From Antarcticibacterium arcticum (lineage in GTDB: Bacteria > Bacteroidota > Bacteroidia > Flavobacteriales > Flavobacteriaceae), in contig NZ_CP042476.1 of NCBI RefSeq assembly GCF_007993795.1, positions 1,736,001 to 1,800,000 on the forward strand: a stretch of DNA of 64,000 bases, written 5' to 3'. The position numbers were made by a program, and so were the translations under genes. Of the stretch, positions 8,870 to 17,273 are shown piece after piece. Below the pieces are notes generated by a model. The model worked only from the letters and a program-made list of their open reading frames with translations, did not search any database and was not told the DNA's origin. Every line of letters starts with the position of its first letter. The stretch's first letter is position 1.

Positions 8870-10135
8870 ATGGAAAATACCGCTTTATTTACCAATGATG
8901 CTATTGTACTGGGCATCTTAATGATTGCCCTTGGTTTCGTATTCTACACCTCCTCTCAAAAAGAGGGTTTCTGGCAGAAGTTCTACAAGGTTGTCCCCGC
9001 TCTTTTAATGTGTTACCTTATCCCTGCGATATTCAATTCCCTGGGGATCATTGATGATGATACGTCACAGCTTTATTTTATAGCAAGCAGGTATTTACTT
9101 CCCGCTTCCCTGGTATTAATGACTTTAAGCATAGACCTTAAAGCAATCTTTAATCTAGGTCCAAAAGCACTTATAATGTTCTTTACCGGAACAATTGGGA
9201 TCATTATAGGAGGGCCAATTGCTATTTTATTGATCTCCATGGTGTCACCTGAAACCGTGGGTGGTGTAGGCCCTGATGCTGTATGGCGTGGACTGTCTAC
9301 CCTTGCAGGGAGCTGGATAGGTGGTGGTGCCAACCAGGCAGCAATGTTGGAGATCTATGAATACAATCCAGACCTTTACGGGGGGATGGTATTGGTTGAT
9401 ATTGTAGTTGCTAATATCTGGATGGCGATCATTCTTCTGGGAATAGGAAGAAATGAGAAAATTGACAAGTGGTTGGGAGCAGATGATACTGCAATCACTA
9501 CGCTCAAAGAAAGAGTGGCGTCCTATGCCGCCAGTGTTACGCGCATTCCATCTCTGGCCGATTTTATGATCATGCTTGCCATTGCCTTTGGGGCAGTAGG
9601 AGTTGCACACTGGGGTGCCGATAGTATATCTGCCTGGCTGGTAAGCAACTTTGAGGTTTTTAGTGATAATAAAAGTTCCCTGGCGTCTTTCGCATCGTCC
9701 TTTTTCTGGATGATCTCTATTGCCACTGCAATTGGTATAGTGCTGTCTTTTACAAAATTTAAAACATATGAAGGTGCCGGTGCCAGTAAAATAGGAAGTA
9801 TTTTCATTTACATTTTAGTAGCAACAATTGGTATGAAAATGGACCTAACCATGGTTTTTGACAACCCCGGACTTATCGCCATTGGATTGGTTTGGATGAC
9901 AATACATGCCGCCCTGCTCATACTTGTTGCCAAACTAATAAAGGCTCCCTATTTTTTCCTTGCAGTTGGAAGTCAGGCAAACGTTGGTGGCGCAGCCAGT
10001 GCACCCGTAGTTGCCGCAGCCTTTCATCCTTCCCTTGCAACGGTGGGAGTACTGCTTGCGGTATTTGGTTATGTAGTGGGAACTTATGGTGCGATATTGT
10101 CAACAATTTTAATGCAATTGGCCGAAGCCGGTTAG
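8870..10135 (+). CDS. DUF819 family integral membrane protein
   Basis: A 421-residue polytopic membrane protein with about eleven predicted helices. The glycine-rich motifs LAGSWIGGGANQAAM and VGSQANVGGAASAPVVAAA in the two halves mark the DUF819 (YjcL) family and resemble the discontinuous-helix motifs of the glutamate:Na+ symporter/bile-acid transporter fold, so it is probably a secondary transporter with unknown substrate. It starts 82 bases after the HAD gene and is likely a separate unit. Length is usual for the family. Confidence 0.88.
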   Translation: MENTALFTNDAIVLGILMIALGFVFYTSSQKEGFWQKFYKVVPALLMCYLIPAIFNSLGIIDDDTSQLYFIASRYLLPASLVLMTLSIDLKAIFNLGPKALIMFFTGTIGIIIGGPIAILLISMVSPETVGGVGPDAVWRGLSTLAGSWIGGGANQAAMLEIYEYNPDLYGGMVLVDIVVANIWMAIILLGIGRNEKIDKWLGADDTAITTLKERVASYAASVTRIPSLADFMIMLAIAFGAVGVAHWGADSISAWLVSNFEVFSDNKSSLASFASSFFWMISIATAIGIVLSFTKFKTYEGAGASKIGSIFIYILVATIGMKMDLTMVFDNPGLIAIGLVWMTIHAALLILVAKLIKAPYFFLAVGSQANVGGAASAPVVAAAFHPSLATVGVLLAVFGYVVGTYGAILSTILMQLAEAG

Positions 10136-10188
10136 TAAAAATTCAAAAATTATAAGATATTTGCGCACCAAAAATTCAGTTTAAATTC

Positions 10189-10920
10189 ATGAAAAAACTT
10201 CTGGTTTTATTAATTGTTCTTGTTGCCTTTTCTGCCTGTTCAACTAAGGAAAGTAATCTTACCGTAAGCGGTAATATTGCAGGACTAAAAAAGGGAACCC
10301 TGTATCTTCAAAAGATCCAGGATACCCTGCTTATAAATGTAGATTCTGTAGTTATTAAAGGAGATGCAAATTTTGTTTTACAGGACTATATAAAGAGTCC
10401 GCAAATGATGTACCTCTACCTCGATAAGGTAGATAACGAGAATTATGATGACAGGGTCGAATTTTTTGCTGAAGAAGGGGAAGTGACCATAAATACCACT
10501 TTAAAAAATTTCCAGGGAGATGCGAAAGTAACAGGTTCTGCCAACCAGGAAAAATTGGTAGAGTACCGAAAAATGATGCAGCGGTTCAATGATGCAAACC
10601 TGGACCTTATCCAAAAGAACTTTGAAGCCCAGAGGGATAATAACGAAGACCTTATTCTGGAAACCAACCGGGATTATGACAAGCTGCTTAGACGCAAATA
10701 CTTATTTACGGTGAATTACGCCATTAATAACAAAAACCTGGAAATAGCGCCATACCTGGCATTATCTGAAGTTTTTGATGCCAACATAAAATATCTGGAT
10801 ACTATTTATAATTCTATGACCCCAGAGGTTAAAAAATCTATGTATGGCAAGGAACTTAAAGACTTCCTGAAAGAACGAAGGAAGCTTGAAAAGCTGGAGG
10901 CCCGGGTAGAGGAACAATAG
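10189..10920 (+). CDS. DUF4369 domain lipoprotein
   Basis: A 243-residue lipoprotein. The signal peptide ends in the lipobox FSAC, giving Cys17 as the acylated residue. Residues about 22-115 form a DUF4369-like beta domain (LTVSGNIAGLKKGTLYLQ), which in Bacteroidota often precedes a thioredoxin-like domain in AhpC/TlpA thiol-disulfide oxidoreductases. Here the thioredoxin part is absent and the rest is charged and helical (ends KLEKLEARVEEQ). Function unknown. A strong terminator follows. Confidence 0.85.
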   Translation: MKKLLVLLIVLVAFSACSTKESNLTVSGNIAGLKKGTLYLQKIQDTLLINVDSVVIKGDANFVLQDYIKSPQMMYLYLDKVDNENYDDRVEFFAEEGEVTINTTLKNFQGDAKVTGSANQEKLVEYRKMMQRFNDANLDLIQKNFEAQRDNNEDLILETNRDYDKLLRRKYLFTVNYAINNKNLEIAPYLALSEVFDANIKYLDTIYNSMTPEVKKSMYGKELKDFLKERRKLEKLEARVEEQ

Positions 10921-10944
10921 CAACTTCTTCCATTATAATATTTA

Positions 10945-10971
10945 AACCGAAAGTTCGCTTTCGGTTTTTTT
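10945..10971 (+). terminator. Intrinsic terminator after the DUF4369 lipoprotein gene
   Basis: A perfect nine-pair stem (AACCGAAAG / CTTTCGGTT) is capped by a TTCG tetraloop and followed by T7. Confidence 0.93.
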
Positions 10972-11039
10972 ATTAGTGATACCAGGCAATTTCCGGTATT
11001 CAGAATTCAAAAAAACTTATTTCTTCCGGAAAGGGCTAC

Positions 11040-11238
11040 TTAAGGCACCTTTAATCTGGATAAATCTTGTGCACAGTACTCAGGCCCCGGAGGATTGGAA
11101 TGTCCTAATTGATCCATAAATCTAAAAGGAGGCATTAAAGGTGCGCCGGTAGAAGACCTCTCTTCAACAGCGTGTTATAACACGGTTCCGCTCAAGACTC
11201 AGGATAACCATCAGGGCTCGTACCCTAGATTATATCCA
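11040..11238. other. Unassigned structured intergenic region (candidate ncRNA or small ORF)
   Basis: The longest stretch without a recognised gene (10921-11273) holds several paired elements. GCACCTTTAAT (from 11045) pairs with ATTAAAGGTGC (to 11143), enclosing about 75 bases like the closing stem of a small structured RNA. GAAGA-gagg-TCTTC forms a hairpin near 11152-11165, and 11171-11184 is a perfect 14-base palindrome (CGTGTTATAACACG). On the minus strand 11040-11135 is also an open frame of 31 codons (MPPFRFMDQLGHSNPPGPEY...) without a recognisable ribosome site. I found no SRP RNA, tmRNA or RNase P signature. A Flavobacteria 6S-like RNA is possible but not demonstrated. Confidence 0.35.
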
Positions 11239-11240
11239 TT

Positions 11241-11267
11241 AAAAAAGCCTCCAAAAAGGAGGCTTTA
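11241..11267 (-). terminator. Intrinsic terminator of tRNA-Thr
   Basis: Read on the minus strand, AAAGCCTCC and GGAGGCTTT pair around a short T-rich loop and are followed by a T run. It lies a few bases beyond the tRNA 3' end. Confidence 0.88.
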
Positions 11268-11273
11268 AATATG

Positions 11274-11347
11274 AGCCGATAGAGGGACTCGAACCCACGA
11301 CCTGCTGATTACAAATCAGCTGCTCTAGCCAGCTGAGCTACATCGGC
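11274..11347 (-). tRNA. tRNA-Thr (anticodon UGU), copy 1
   Basis: The minus strand gives a complete cloverleaf with acceptor GCCGATG/ATCGGC, D arm AGCTCAGCTGGCTAGAGC, anticodon stem GCTGA/TCAGC with loop TTTGTAA (anticodon TGT), and T arm GTGGGTTCGAGTCCC. CCA is not encoded. The sequence is identical to the second copy at 31999-32072. It begins 12 bases after the stop codon of the 88-residue gene and may be cotranscribed with it. Confidence 0.96.
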
Positions 11348-11359
11348 ATCAACTAAATA

Positions 11360-11626
11360 TTATAAACTATTTATTTTAGCAACAAGATCCTGAGCTTTTG
11401 TTTCAAGGTCTTTTTCAATTGCTTTAAAATGTTGTTTTTTATTCTCGATCTTTTTCTGGTTGATCTTGGCCATTAACTCGTCAAAACCTTTAATAGCCTC
11501 ATCAACTATTTCTTCAGTTTTTTTCGTGTCTTGTTTTGGGTTTGCCAATTGATGAACGTATGCTGCCTCAATTATATCTCCCATTACATAGTTAACATCC
11601 CTTTTCAACAATCTTTTACTTGCCAT
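11360..11626 (-). CDS. Small conserved helical protein, unknown function
   Basis: An 88-residue, lysine-rich, almost entirely helical soluble protein (MASKRLLKRDVNYVMGDIIE; a coiled-coil-like stretch at about residues 40-85). I do not recognise a characterised family, although the composition and even helical pattern suggest a genuine conserved Flavobacteriia protein. It is 47 bases downstream of manA and just upstream of tRNA-Thr on the same strand, so it may sit in a transcript with both. No signal peptide or membrane segment is seen. Confidence 0.75.
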   Translation of the reverse strand: MASKRLLKRDVNYVMGDIIEAAYVHQLANPKQDTKKTEEIVDEAIKGFDELMAKINQKKIENKKQHFKAIEKDLETKAQDLVAKINSL

Positions 11627-11673
11627 CTTTAATGAAATTTTAGGCTGCGAATTTAAGGTATTTTTAAATACAA

Positions 11674-12648
11674 TTATAAACTTACCTCTAAAATTTTTGC
11701 CTTATCCCCTTCTATTACTATTTTTTCAATAGATGCGGGCACTAACAGGGTTTCCCCCCGCTTTAATTCCTCGCTTTTTCCCCGGTAGGAAACCACACTG
11801 CCGCCTTCTACCCCTATTAGAATCACAAAAGAATCCAATTGAGTGTAATCCCGCGACAAGTTACCATTTGCCTGAATAATATTGGTCCGGAAATATTTGG
11901 TATTTATTACCTCTGCGGCTGCATTGGGAATAGGTTTATAATTGATCCTGAAATCCTCCTTCCCCGATAGGTCTATGGCTTCCATAGCAAGTTCTGTATG
12001 TAATTCCCTTTTCTCACCATTCCCTGCATCCCTGTCCCAGTCATATATCCTGTAAGTAAGATCTGAGGTTTGTTGAATTTCAGCAAGTACTACGCCGGCG
12101 CCTATGGCATGGATCAACCCCGGTTTAATTATAAATGCATCTCCTTGATCCACTTTTTCCCGGTTAAGTGCCCCGGCCAACTCCCCCGTCTCAACCAGGT
12201 TTTTATATTTTGATTTAGACATTTCACCCCCAAATCCAAGAATAAGCTCGGCATCCTTGCCTGCCTGCATGATATACCACATTTCGGTCTTACCAAAAGA
12301 GTTGTGCTTTTCTTTGGCTATTTTATCATCGGGATGTAATTGCACAGAAAGTGTTTCAGCAGCATCAATGAATTTTATAAGAAGCGGGAATTTGTTCCCA
12401 AAGACCTCAAACACCTTTTTTCCAACAAATTTTTCCCTGTATTCTTCCAGAAGCCATTGTATTGTTTTCCCTTTAAGAGTGCCATTTTTAACTATCGAAC
12501 TGTTGTTTTCTACATCTGAGATCTCCCAGCTTTCCCCTGTTTTGGAAGAAGTGGATTTCTTACCGAATAATTCCTTAAGCCGGCTACCTCCCCATATCTT
12601 TTCTTTAAGGATAGGCTCAAATTTCAACAAATAAAGATCATCCTTCAT
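11674..12648 (-). CDS. manA: Mannose-6-phosphate isomerase, class I
   Basis: A 324-residue cupin-fold zinc enzyme that interconverts fructose-6-phosphate and mannose-6-phosphate, feeding GDP-mannose and polysaccharide synthesis or mannose use. Visible motifs are KEKIWGGSRL, GESWEIS, the zinc-binding SVQLHPDD (His105), GKTEMWYI and GLIHAIGAG. The length matches the short (Bacillus-type) class. Its start overlaps the end of the bcp gene by eleven bases, placing it as the last of the overlapping idi-queD-bcp-manA run. Confidence 0.93.
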   Translation of the reverse strand: MKDDLYLLKFEPILKEKIWGGSRLKELFGKKSTSSKTGESWEISDVENNSSIVKNGTLKGKTIQWLLEEYREKFVGKKVFEVFGNKFPLLIKFIDAAETLSVQLHPDDKIAKEKHNSFGKTEMWYIMQAGKDAELILGFGGEMSKSKYKNLVETGELAGALNREKVDQGDAFIIKPGLIHAIGAGVVLAEIQQTSDLTYRIYDWDRDAGNGEKRELHTELAMEAIDLSGKEDFRINYKPIPNAAAEVINTKYFRTNIIQANGNLSRDYTQLDSFVILIGVEGGSVVSYRGKSEELKRGETLLVPASIEKIVIEGDKAKILEVSL

Positions 12649-13099
12649 GTTCCATTTCTTTTAATGCATCAATGGCCTTTGTAGTATGCTGTGCTGCTTT
12701 TAAACTATTATACCGCATTCGTAAAAGGCCATTCTTATCAAAAACAAAAGTCTCACGCCCAGGTATTATTCCCAGCAAAGATGCTTTTACTCCAAATGCT
12801 TTTTTAGCCTTATTTTCGGGATCAGACAGGAATATAAACGGCAAGTTGTATTGTTCAACAAATTTGCGGTGAGATGCTTCAGAATCTGCACTAATCGCTA
12901 CAACTTCTGCTCCCAGATCTTTAAAATCTTCATATTTATCACGAAAATCACAGGCTTCTGTAGTACAACCTGGGGTAAAGTTCCTGGGATAAAAATAGAT
13001 CACAGCCGCCTTTCCTTTCAAACCGGACAGGCTAAATAGTTTTCCTTCCTTATCTTTTAAGGATATATCTGGAATAGGATCACCGGATTTTAATGTCAT
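12638..13099 (-). CDS. bcp: Thioredoxin-dependent thiol peroxidase (Bcp/PrxQ)
   Basis: A 153-residue peroxiredoxin that reduces hydrogen and organic peroxides in the cytosol. The peroxidatic Cys45 and a resolving Cys50 are in PGCTTEAC, the spacing of atypical two-cysteine Bcp enzymes. The active-site threonine (FTPGCT) and the later conserved arginine (GRETFVFDKNG) are present. Its start codon overlaps the queD stop by one base and its end overlaps manA by eleven, so translation is probably coupled. Length is usual. Confidence 0.95.
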   Translation of the reverse strand: MTLKSGDPIPDISLKDKEGKLFSLSGLKGKAAVIYFYPRNFTPGCTTEACDFRDKYEDFKDLGAEVVAISADSEASHRKFVEQYNLPFIFLSDPENKAKKAFGVKASLLGIIPGRETFVFDKNGLLRMRYNSLKAAQHTTKAIDALKEMEHEG

Positions 13100-13509
13100 T
13101 ATTCGCCTTTATAAGTTACAAAGTTTCTGGGTGTCTCATAAAGCGTTATGGCAAGTTCCAGTTCAGGTTTTAATTTAGGTTTCAGTTTATTCCAGATGAC
13201 CACAGCGATATTTTCAGCTGTGGGATTCAATTCCTTGAATTCGGCCACCTCCACATTTAAATTTTTGTGATCAAATGCAATCTCAATTTCTGAATATATC
13301 AGATCCTTCAGGATCTTCATATCTACCACAAAACCGGTTTCTTTATCAATTTCCCCGGTTACTGAAACTACAAGCTCATAATTATGGCCATGAAAGTTGG
13401 GGTTGCTGCACTTACCAAAAACGTTTTCATTCTTTGAATCGTCCCAATCCTTTCGATATAATCTATGTGCCGCATTAAAATGCGCTTTTCTGTTTACTGT
13501 TACCTTCAT
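13099..13509 (-). CDS. queD: 6-pyruvoyl-tetrahydropterin synthase/QueD-family enzyme
   Basis: A 136-residue enzyme of the PTPS/QueD family. Zinc ligands are His15 (FNAAHRLY), His40 and His42 (NFHGHNYE), and the catalytic Cys34 is in FGKCSNPN. In bacteria most members are 6-carboxy-tetrahydropterin synthases of queuosine synthesis; a pterin role is also possible, as no other queuosine gene is adjacent. It overlaps idi by four bases and bcp by one, within the tight minus-strand run. I assign queD by family majority. Confidence 0.85.
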   Translation of the reverse strand: MKVTVNRKAHFNAAHRLYRKDWDDSKNENVFGKCSNPNFHGHNYELVVSVTGEIDKETGFVVDMKILKDLIYSEIEIAFDHKNLNVEVAEFKELNPTAENIAVVIWNKLKPKLKPELELAITLYETPRNFVTYKGE

Positions 13510-14024
13510 TGCCTGATAGTTTGGTAATATTTATCAAAAATTATTTTGAACCAGGCGGTATATATTTCGGGATTTACCTCCATATCTTTCTTCACATTTT
13601 CAAGGCTCATCCATTTAAATGCAGAAGCTTCTTCGGGGTTAAGCACAGGATCTTTCTCATATTTCCCCACAAGGATATGATCAAATTCATGCTCCGTAAG
13701 GCCATTATCAAACGGAGCCTTGTAAATAAAAGAGATCGTATCCTTAAGTTCTGTACTAAATCCCATTTCTTCCTCCAATCTTCTTTTACCGGCCTCTATA
13801 TTAGATTCCCCCTCACGTTGATGACTGCAGCAGGTATTGGTCCACAGCCCCGGGGAATGATATTTACTATGCGCACGTTGCTGCAGCATAAGTTCATTTT
13901 TTTGGTTAAAGACAAATACCGAGAATGCCCGGTGAAGGATTCCTTTTTGATGAGCTTCCATTTTAGGCATTAATCCTATTTGCTCATCCTTCTCATTAAC
14001 GAGGATCACATTTTCTTCCTGCAT
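13506..14024 (-). CDS. idi: Isopentenyl-diphosphate delta-isomerase, type 1
   Basis: A 172-residue Nudix-fold enzyme converting isopentenyl to dimethylallyl diphosphate. The active-site Cys lies in WTNTCCSH (Cys65/66), the Nudix-like helix is EAGKRRLEEEMGF and the catalytic glutamates are in LTEHEFDHIL (Glu111/Glu113). It is the promoter-proximal gene of the idi-queD-bcp-manA run. The enzyme is needed with a mevalonate route and optional with the MEP route; the window does not show which the cell uses. The start follows a TAnnTTTG box by 17 bases. Confidence 0.94.
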   Translation of the reverse strand: MQEENVILVNEKDEQIGLMPKMEAHQKGILHRAFSVFVFNQKNELMLQQRAHSKYHSPGLWTNTCCSHQREGESNIEAGKRRLEEEMGFSTELKDTISFIYKAPFDNGLTEHEFDHILVGKYEKDPVLNPEEASAFKWMSLENVKKDMEVNPEIYTAWFKIIFDKYYQTIRQ

Positions 14025-14040
14025 AGCTTATTTTGATTTT

Positions 14041-14048
14041 CAAAAATA
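14041..14048 (-). promoter_or_regulatory. -7 promoter element of the idi operon
   Basis: On the minus strand the sequence is TATTTTTG, an exact TAnnTTTG match, 17 bases upstream of the idi ATG. A TTG lies 14 bases further upstream, shorter than the usual spacing. Confidence 0.5.
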
Positions 14049-14160
14049 CAAAATCGGCCGGCCAAATCATAAGAAAATTAGGCACTGCCAAACTATTTAA
14101 CCAATTAGGATCATTTAAAACCTATTTGATTAACAATTCCATTTTCTTGTACAATTATTT

Positions 14161-14168
14161 TATCTTTG
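14161..14168 (+). promoter_or_regulatory. -7 promoter element upstream of prfC
   Basis: TATCTTTG is an exact TAnnTTTG match in the divergent idi/prfC region. It lies about 117 bases before the prfC ATG, giving a long leader of about 105 bases. The -33 TTG (14147-14149) is unusually close, so the upstream element is uncertain. Confidence 0.5.
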
Positions 14169-14284
14169 CAGCCTCAATACCGCATAGGTAAAAGTAATCC
14201 CGGATCCTGCGATCCTGTTTATTTTATAGCTGTGCATATCTCCCGGCTGCTCCCGGAAGATCTTAAAGCAACCTGAATTAGTTT

Positions 14285-15871
14285 ATGAAATTTACTGACG
14301 AGATTAAACGCAGAAGAACCTTTGGTATCATTTCTCACCCCGATGCCGGAAAAACAACCCTAACAGAAAAGTTACTTCTTTTTGGGGGTGCCATCCATGA
14401 AGCGGGGGCAGTAAAATCCAATAAGATCAAAAAGGGTGCAACGAGTGATTTCATGGAAATTGAGCGCCAACGGGGGATATCGGTAGCAACATCGGTTCTT
14501 GCGTTTGAATATGACGGGGTAAAGATCAATATTCTTGATACGCCCGGTCACAAGGATTTTGCTGAAGACACCTTCAGGACCTTAACTGCTGTAGACAGTG
14601 TAATAGTAGTTATAGATGTTGCCAAAGGGGTCGAGGAACAAACCGAAAAACTTGTAGAAGTTTGCAGGATGCGTAATATCCCAATGATCGTTTTTATTAA
14701 TAAAATGGACCGTGAAGGGAAAGATGCCTTTGAATTGCTGGATGAAATTGAGCAAAAATTGAACCTTAGCGTTACCCCGCTTAGTTTCCCAATTGGAATG
14801 GGTTATGATTTCAAAGGGATCTACAACATCTGGGAAAAGAATGTAAATCTTTTTACGGGAGACCCTAAAAAGGATATAGAAGATACTATAGAGATAAGCG
14901 ACCTGGGCGGTCCTGAACTTGACAAACTTATTGGTGAAAAAGCCGCCGATAATCTACGTACCGAACTGGAACTGGCTTACGGGGTTTATCCCGAATTTGA
15001 TAAGGATGAATACCTGTCAGGAAACCTGCAACCCGTATTTTTTGGTTCAGCCCTTAATAATTTTGGGGTTAGGGAACTGCTGGATTGCTTTGTAAGCATT
15101 GCCCCCACTCCCCGCGCCAAAGCAAGTGAGGAACGCACGGTACAACCGGACGAGAAACAATTTACCGGCTTTGTGTTCAAAATTCATGCGAATATGGACC
15201 CCAAGCACCGTGACAGGCTTGCATTTGTGAAGGTGGTTTCCGGGATGTTTGAAAGAAATAAACCCTACCTGCACGTGAGACAGGGCAAGAATTTCAAATT
15301 TTCCAGTCCCAATGCTTTTTTTGCTGAAAAGAAAGAGATCGTGGATGTTTCCTATCCGGGAGATATTGTGGGTTTACATGACACGGGAAATTTTAAGATA
15401 GGCGATACATTAACTGAAGGGGAATTGCTCCATTACCGTGGTGTACCAAGTTTTTCACCAGAGCATTTCAGATATATTAATAATGCCGATCCTATGAAGA
15501 CCAAGCAATTGGAAAAGGGAGTAGACCAGTTAATGGATGAAGGGGTGGCCCAGTTATTTACCCTGGAAATGAACGGAAGGAAGGTAATTGGAACGGTAGG
15601 GGCACTTCAGTTTGAGGTGATCCAATATAGATTGGAACATGAATATGGCGCAAAATGCACCTATGAAAACCTGAATGTTTACAAAGCTACCTGGGTAGAG
15701 ACAAAAGATCCCAAAAGCGAGGAGTTTAAGGAATTTAAAAGGGTGAAAGCCAAATACCTTGCGCATGATAAACGAGGCCAACTGGTTTTCTTTGCAGATT
15801 CTCAATTCTCTTTACAAATGACCCAGCAAAAGTATCCCTCATTGAAGTTCCATTTCACATCGGAATTTTAG
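14285..15871 (+). CDS. prfC: Peptide chain release factor 3
   Basis: A 528-residue translational GTPase that recycles RF1/RF2 from the ribosome after peptide release. G motifs: G1 HPDAGKTTL, G2 region RGISVATSV, G3 DTPGHKDF, G4 NKMD. The elongation-factor-like domain II and the RF3 C-terminal domain (LEHEYGAKCTYE) follow. Length is typical. The preceding leader of about 260 bases between divergent genes is AT-rich and contains a -7 box at 14161. The gene ends eight bases from the convergent DUF2809 gene, and no terminator is obvious. Confidence 0.97.
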   Translation: MKFTDEIKRRRTFGIISHPDAGKTTLTEKLLLFGGAIHEAGAVKSNKIKKGATSDFMEIERQRGISVATSVLAFEYDGVKINILDTPGHKDFAEDTFRTLTAVDSVIVVIDVAKGVEEQTEKLVEVCRMRNIPMIVFINKMDREGKDAFELLDEIEQKLNLSVTPLSFPIGMGYDFKGIYNIWEKNVNLFTGDPKKDIEDTIEISDLGGPELDKLIGEKAADNLRTELELAYGVYPEFDKDEYLSGNLQPVFFGSALNNFGVRELLDCFVSIAPTPRAKASEERTVQPDEKQFTGFVFKIHANMDPKHRDRLAFVKVVSGMFERNKPYLHVRQGKNFKFSSPNAFFAEKKEIVDVSYPGDIVGLHDTGNFKIGDTLTEGELLHYRGVPSFSPEHFRYINNADPMKTKQLEKGVDQLMDEGVAQLFTLEMNGRKVIGTVGALQFEVIQYRLEHEYGAKCTYENLNVYKATWVETKDPKSEEFKEFKRVKAKYLAHDKRGQLVFFADSQFSLQMTQQKYPSLKFHFTSEF

Positions 15872-15879
15872 GTAACAGA

Positions 15880-16293
15880 TCAATTTAGGTTTGCGGTTGT
15901 AACAGGTTTTGGAGTTTTTTTGAAAGAGCCTTTCATTACACTTTCCAAAGAAAGTATAAAAATACCTGCTACAGTGTAAGCAACCAGATCGCTCCAGGAA
16001 AAAGAATTTCCCAGTAGCATCAGGGCAATTGTGTTGTCACCCAATCCCAACCTGTTGGCGAGACTGAAAAATTGGGAAAGCTCTACCAAATAGGAAAACA
16101 ACAAAACGATAATAATCGCCTTGAATGTTGAAACTCTTACAAAGGCTTTAAGGCTGCAATAGATAAGTATTACTACAAGAAAATCTCCAAGGTAAGGACG
16201 TATAAAATCATCCTTTACATTCATGGCAATATAGAGCTCTGTTAAAAACAGGAAGATGGCAGAATAGAGATATCGCTTCTTAACTTTTCGCAT
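15880..16293 (-). CDS. DUF2809 membrane protein
   Basis: A 137-residue protein with four predicted transmembrane helices (about residues 8-24, 33-52, 56-76 and 103-122). The pattern LGDFLVVILIY and the final GNSFSWSDLVAYTVG-like segment match the DUF2809 family (VanZ-like topology). No biochemical role is established. Its start overlaps the stop of the upstream DUF962 gene by one base, so the two form a translationally coupled pair. It converges closely with prfC. Confidence 0.82.
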   Translation of the reverse strand: MRKVKKRYLYSAIFLFLTELYIAMNVKDDFIRPYLGDFLVVILIYCSLKAFVRVSTFKAIIIVLLFSYLVELSQFFSLANRLGLGDNTIALMLLGNSFSWSDLVAYTVAGIFILSLESVMKGSFKKTPKPVTTANLN

Positions 16294-16622
16294 TATATTT
16301 TGTAATCTTTTGAAGAATCAAAGGAACGTTTGCCTAAAAGGATCTCAAAGAACAATTTGAAATCTGAAATTAAACTCCAGAATGGGTATTTAAAAGTTGC
16401 AGGTTTATTTTTTTCAAAAAAGGCATGTCCCACCCAGGCAAATCCATAACCAACTATGGGAACAAATATCCATTCCCAACCCCAACTTTGGGTAATAGCC
16501 ATAAAGATCAATATAAAAACAAGGAAGGTTCCTATAAAATGCAGGATCCGGCTTACAGGATCCCGGTGTTCCTCCAGGTAAAAGCGGTAGAATTCCGTAT
16601 AAGTTTGAATGCGATTTGTCAT
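16293..16622 (-). CDS. DUF962 (Mpo1-like) membrane protein
   Basis: A 109-residue membrane protein. The N-terminal motif FYRFYLEEHRDPVSRILHFIGT, with conserved histidines, then GYGFAWVGHAFFEKNKPA, identifies the DUF962/Mpo1-like family. In yeast Mpo1 is an Fe-dependent 2-hydroxy fatty acid dioxygenase, and the paired His residues here (HFIG, GHAFFE) would fit that chemistry; in bacteria the role is inferred only. The start chosen is the internal Met (MTNRIQTYTEFY); a frame 14 codons longer adds unlikely sequence. It overlaps the DUF2809 gene by one base. Confidence 0.85.
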   Translation of the reverse strand: MTNRIQTYTEFYRFYLEEHRDPVSRILHFIGTFLVFILIFMAITQSWGWEWIFVPIVGYGFAWVGHAFFEKNKPATFKYPFWSLISDFKLFFEILLGKRSFDSSKDYKI

Positions 16623-16770
16623 GGAAGATAATTTAAGCCGGGTGGTATCAAAGATCGCCACCAAACTATTCGATCATATTCCAATAATACAAAAAATTTC
16701 GATTCACTTATCTATTTGCCAGGGGTTAAGCATAGAAGAAAAATTTGAATGAGGGAAACTTTAAATTCTC

Positions 16771-17220
16771 CTAAAGTTCTTTCCGGAAACATATACTGGT
16801 ATCAACCCCCTTATATTGCCCATAATTGGTGATAATTTTATAGTCGTTCTTGTGATATAAGGCGATTGCTTCAGGTTGATTAATTCCTGTCTCAAGGATA
16901 CAATACTTATAAGAAAGTTCAGCCGCCCAGGTTTCAAGTTCATTTAAAATAAGAGTTGCCACACCTTTTCCTCTAAACTCTTCCAGTACGAACATTCGTT
17001 TTATCTCGATAGTTAAAGGTTTAAATTCTTTTAATGCACCACATCCTAAAGGAACTCCCTCTTTGGAAATGACCACCGCATGCTTAATCTTATCGAGCTT
17101 ATTGAATTGGTCATAAAAAGGATGATCATCCCCATCCCTTACTTCCAGTTCTATATCAAGAAGCCTTACAAGGTCAATAAAAGCAGGATCCCGTGCATTG
17201 GTCCTTTTCACTAAATACAT
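16771..17220 (-). CDS. GNAT-family N-acetyltransferase
   Basis: A 149-residue GCN5-related acetyltransferase. The acetyl-CoA pyrophosphate loop is in EFRGKGVATLIL (R-G-x-G-x-A pattern), preceded by the strand KRMFVLEE and followed by LETGINQPEAIALYHKNDY. The substrate cannot be predicted. It stands alone, with about 100 bases of AT-rich sequence downstream towards DUF962 and 53 bases separating it from the upstream lipoprotein gene. Confidence 0.9.
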   Translation of the reverse strand: MYLVKRTNARDPAFIDLVRLLDIELEVRDGDDHPFYDQFNKLDKIKHAVVISKEGVPLGCGALKEFKPLTIEIKRMFVLEEFRGKGVATLILNELETWAAELSYKYCILETGINQPEAIALYHKNDYKIITNYGQYKGVDTSICFRKEL

Positions 17221-17273
17221 TTAATGGATTTTTGGAATTACTTGGCTTCAACTAGGCCTATTGAATGTTAGGA

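Noticed and set aside
11040..11147. SRP (4.5S) RNA in the 11 kb spacer
   Set aside because: A CAGG followed by a GGAG-like loop is seen, but the conserved GGAA tetraloop with the AGCA asymmetric loop is absent, so the signature fails.
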